Shown: one piece after another, positions 6,708-7,555 of the stretch
How the letters are laid out: each line of letters starts with the position of its first letter
Numbering within the stretch: the first letter of the stretch is position 1
NCBI GenBank assembly: GCA_014859615.1
Contig: JACUTX010000124.1
Location: 1-7,555 of the forward strand
From: Desulfuromonadales bacterium
GTDB taxonomy: Bacteria; Desulfobacterota; Desulfuromonadia; Desulfuromonadales; UBA2294
Direction: 5' to 3'
DNA: 7,555 bases
The notes under the pieces: model-generated
Database searches by the model: none
Seen by the model: the letters and a program-made list of their open reading frames with translations, nothing else
What the model was told of the DNA's origin: nothing
Made by a program: the position numbers and the translations under genes

Positions 6708-7494
6708 CGTCTTTTCTCCTCGGTTCGAACGGACGGACTGGCACGTTATGCTCGGCCAGATACTCTTTACATTCACCGATACTGTATTCTTGAAAATGGA
6801 AGATGCTGGCCGCCAGGGCGGCACTCGCTCCCCCTTCGACCAACCCTTCACGGATATGCTCCAGATTACCGACCCCCCCCGAGGCGATCACCGGGATCGA
6901 AACCCGGTCAGAGACAGCGCGAGTCAATGCGATATCGTAGCCATCTTTGGTCCCGTCACAATCCATCGAGGTCAGAAGGATCTCGCCACACCCGTATTCG
7001 TCCATCCTTGCCGCCCATTCAATAACGTCGATCCCGGTCGGTTGACGTCCGCCGTGGGTGTAAACCTCCCACCGCGGCGGATCACTCTCTGGCACGCGGC
7101 GGGCATCGATCGCAACAACGATGCACTGCGATCCGAACCGCTGCGCCGCCTCGCGTACAAACTCGGGGCGGTCGACAGCTGCCGTATTGATCGAGACCTT
7201 ATCAGCCCCGGCATTGAGCAGATTGCGGATATCGGCGACTTCACGCACCCCGCCGCCGACGGTCAACGGCATAAAGACCCGCTCGGCGGTCTCGCGAACC
7301 ACGTCCAGGATGATATTGCGTTTGTCGCTTGAAGCCGTAATGTCGAGAAAGGTCAGCTCGTCGGCCCCCTGGTTGCAGTAGGCCTCAGCCGCCTCCACCG
7401 GATCACCGGCATCGCGCAGACCGACAAAATTAACCCCCTTGACCACCCGGCCATCCTTGACATCAAGACAGGGGATAATCCGCTTGGTCAACAT
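6700..7494 (-). CDS. hisF: Imidazole glycerol phosphate synthase cyclase subunit HisF
   Basis: HisF is the cyclase half of imidazole glycerol phosphate synthase. It uses ammonia delivered by its glutaminase partner HisH to turn PRFAR into imidazole glycerol phosphate and AICAR, linking histidine and purine synthesis. The 264-residue sequence is a (beta/alpha)8 barrel. The two catalytic aspartates are D11 (RIIPCLDVKDGRVVKG) and D130 (CIVVAIDARR). Phosphate-binding segments are visible as LTVGGGVRE (77-85), GADKVSINTAAV (96-107), LLTSMDCDGTKDGYD (173-187) and ASGGVGN (204-210). The ATG at 7492-7494 follows the hisA TAA with no gap, and AGGGGAG about 10 nt upstream lies within the end of hisA. 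The C-terminus carries a short charged tail (EPRRKDDE), making the protein about ten residues longer than typical; this tail encodes the hisE ribosome-binding site. HisH is not in the window. Confidence 0.98.
   Translation of the reverse strand: MLTKRIIPCLDVKDGRVVKGVNFVGLRDAGDPVEAAEAYCNQGADELTFLDITASSDKRNIILDVVRETAERVFMPLTVGGGVREVADIRNLLNAGADKVSINTAAVDRPEFVREAAQRFGSQCIVVAIDARRVPESDPPRWEVYTHGGRQPTGIDVIEWAARMDEYGCGEILLTSMDCDGTKDGYDIALTRAVSDRVSIPVIASGGVGNLEHIREGLVEGGASAALAASIFHFQEYSIGECKEYLAEHNVPVRPFEPRRKDDE
6713..6718 (-). promoter_or_regulatory. hisE ribosome-binding site inside the hisF tail
   Basis: On the minus strand AGGAGA, about 6-8 nt before the hisE ATG, lies within the codons for the last residues of HisF (PRRK). 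It fixes the hisE start and makes hisE translation physically dependent on the 3' end of hisF. Confidence 0.75.
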
Positions 7495-7555
7495 TTAGCA
7501 GATCTCCCCTCTGGTCAACGCCACAGCTGCACGCAAATCGATTGCACCGGAATAG
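7495..7555 (-). CDS. hisA: HisA, C-terminal end only (ProFAR isomerase)
   Basis: Only the last 19 complete codons before TAA are present; they read YSGAIDLRAAVALTRGEIC. This resembles the end of HisA (…GKAIYSGAIDL…), the isomerase acting just before HisF and sharing its barrel fold. Identification relies on this short tail plus the usual hisA-hisF order and the directly abutting TAA-ATG junction. The rest of the gene lies beyond the right edge. Confidence 0.8.
   Translation of the reverse strand, partial: YSGAIDLRAAVALTRGEIC

Noticed and set aside
6270..7025. A 251-codon plus-strand frame across hisE and hisF
   Set aside because: It lies opposite two well-recognised enzymes, changes register relative to them, and shows no domain.

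Overview
The window is a chromosomal stretch of housekeeping genes, and every supportable gene lies on the minus strand. In transcription order (right to left) there are two blocks. The first is the end of a histidine operon: the last codons of hisA, then complete hisF and hisE. After a 287-bp gap comes a macromolecular-synthesis block: yqeY (GatB/YqeY family), a cvpA-family membrane protein, mutS2, dnaG and the first 244 codons of rpoD, which runs off the left edge.

The proteins and the gene order (yqeY-cvpA-mutS2-dnaG-rpoD beside his genes) suggest a Desulfuromonadales-type bacterium of the Geobacter/Pelobacter/Desulfuromonas group. That placement is inferred from remembered family resemblance and gene neighbourhood, not from a search. 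Coding regions are moderately GC-rich and avoid TTA, CTA and TCA codons, which explains the long empty antisense reading frames.

Layout: 1-734 rpoD (partial); 735-802 gap with a possible rpoD promoter; 803-2620 dnaG; 2617-4971 mutS2, overlapping dnaG by 4 bp (ATGA); 4972-5007 short gap; 5008-5496 cvpA; 5497-5640 gap with a small hairpin; 5641-6087 yqeY; 6088-6374 gap with degenerate CAAAG-type and inverted repeats, where neighbours such as rpsU would be expected; 6375-6707 hisE; 6700-7494 hisF, overlapping hisE by 8 bp; 7495-7555 hisA 3' end.

Functionally, HisA, HisF and HisE act in the first half of histidine synthesis. DnaG and RpoD start DNA and RNA synthesis. MutS2 is a MutS-paralogue ATPase with a C-terminal Smr domain. 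I found no mobile element, CRISPR array, RNA gene or defence system. The points most worth a second look are the altered LDLRG-type motif in the MutS2 Smr domain, the repeat-filled gap without rpsU, the hisF tail that doubles as the hisE ribosome-binding site, and an A9-G-A7 tract at the end of dnaG.
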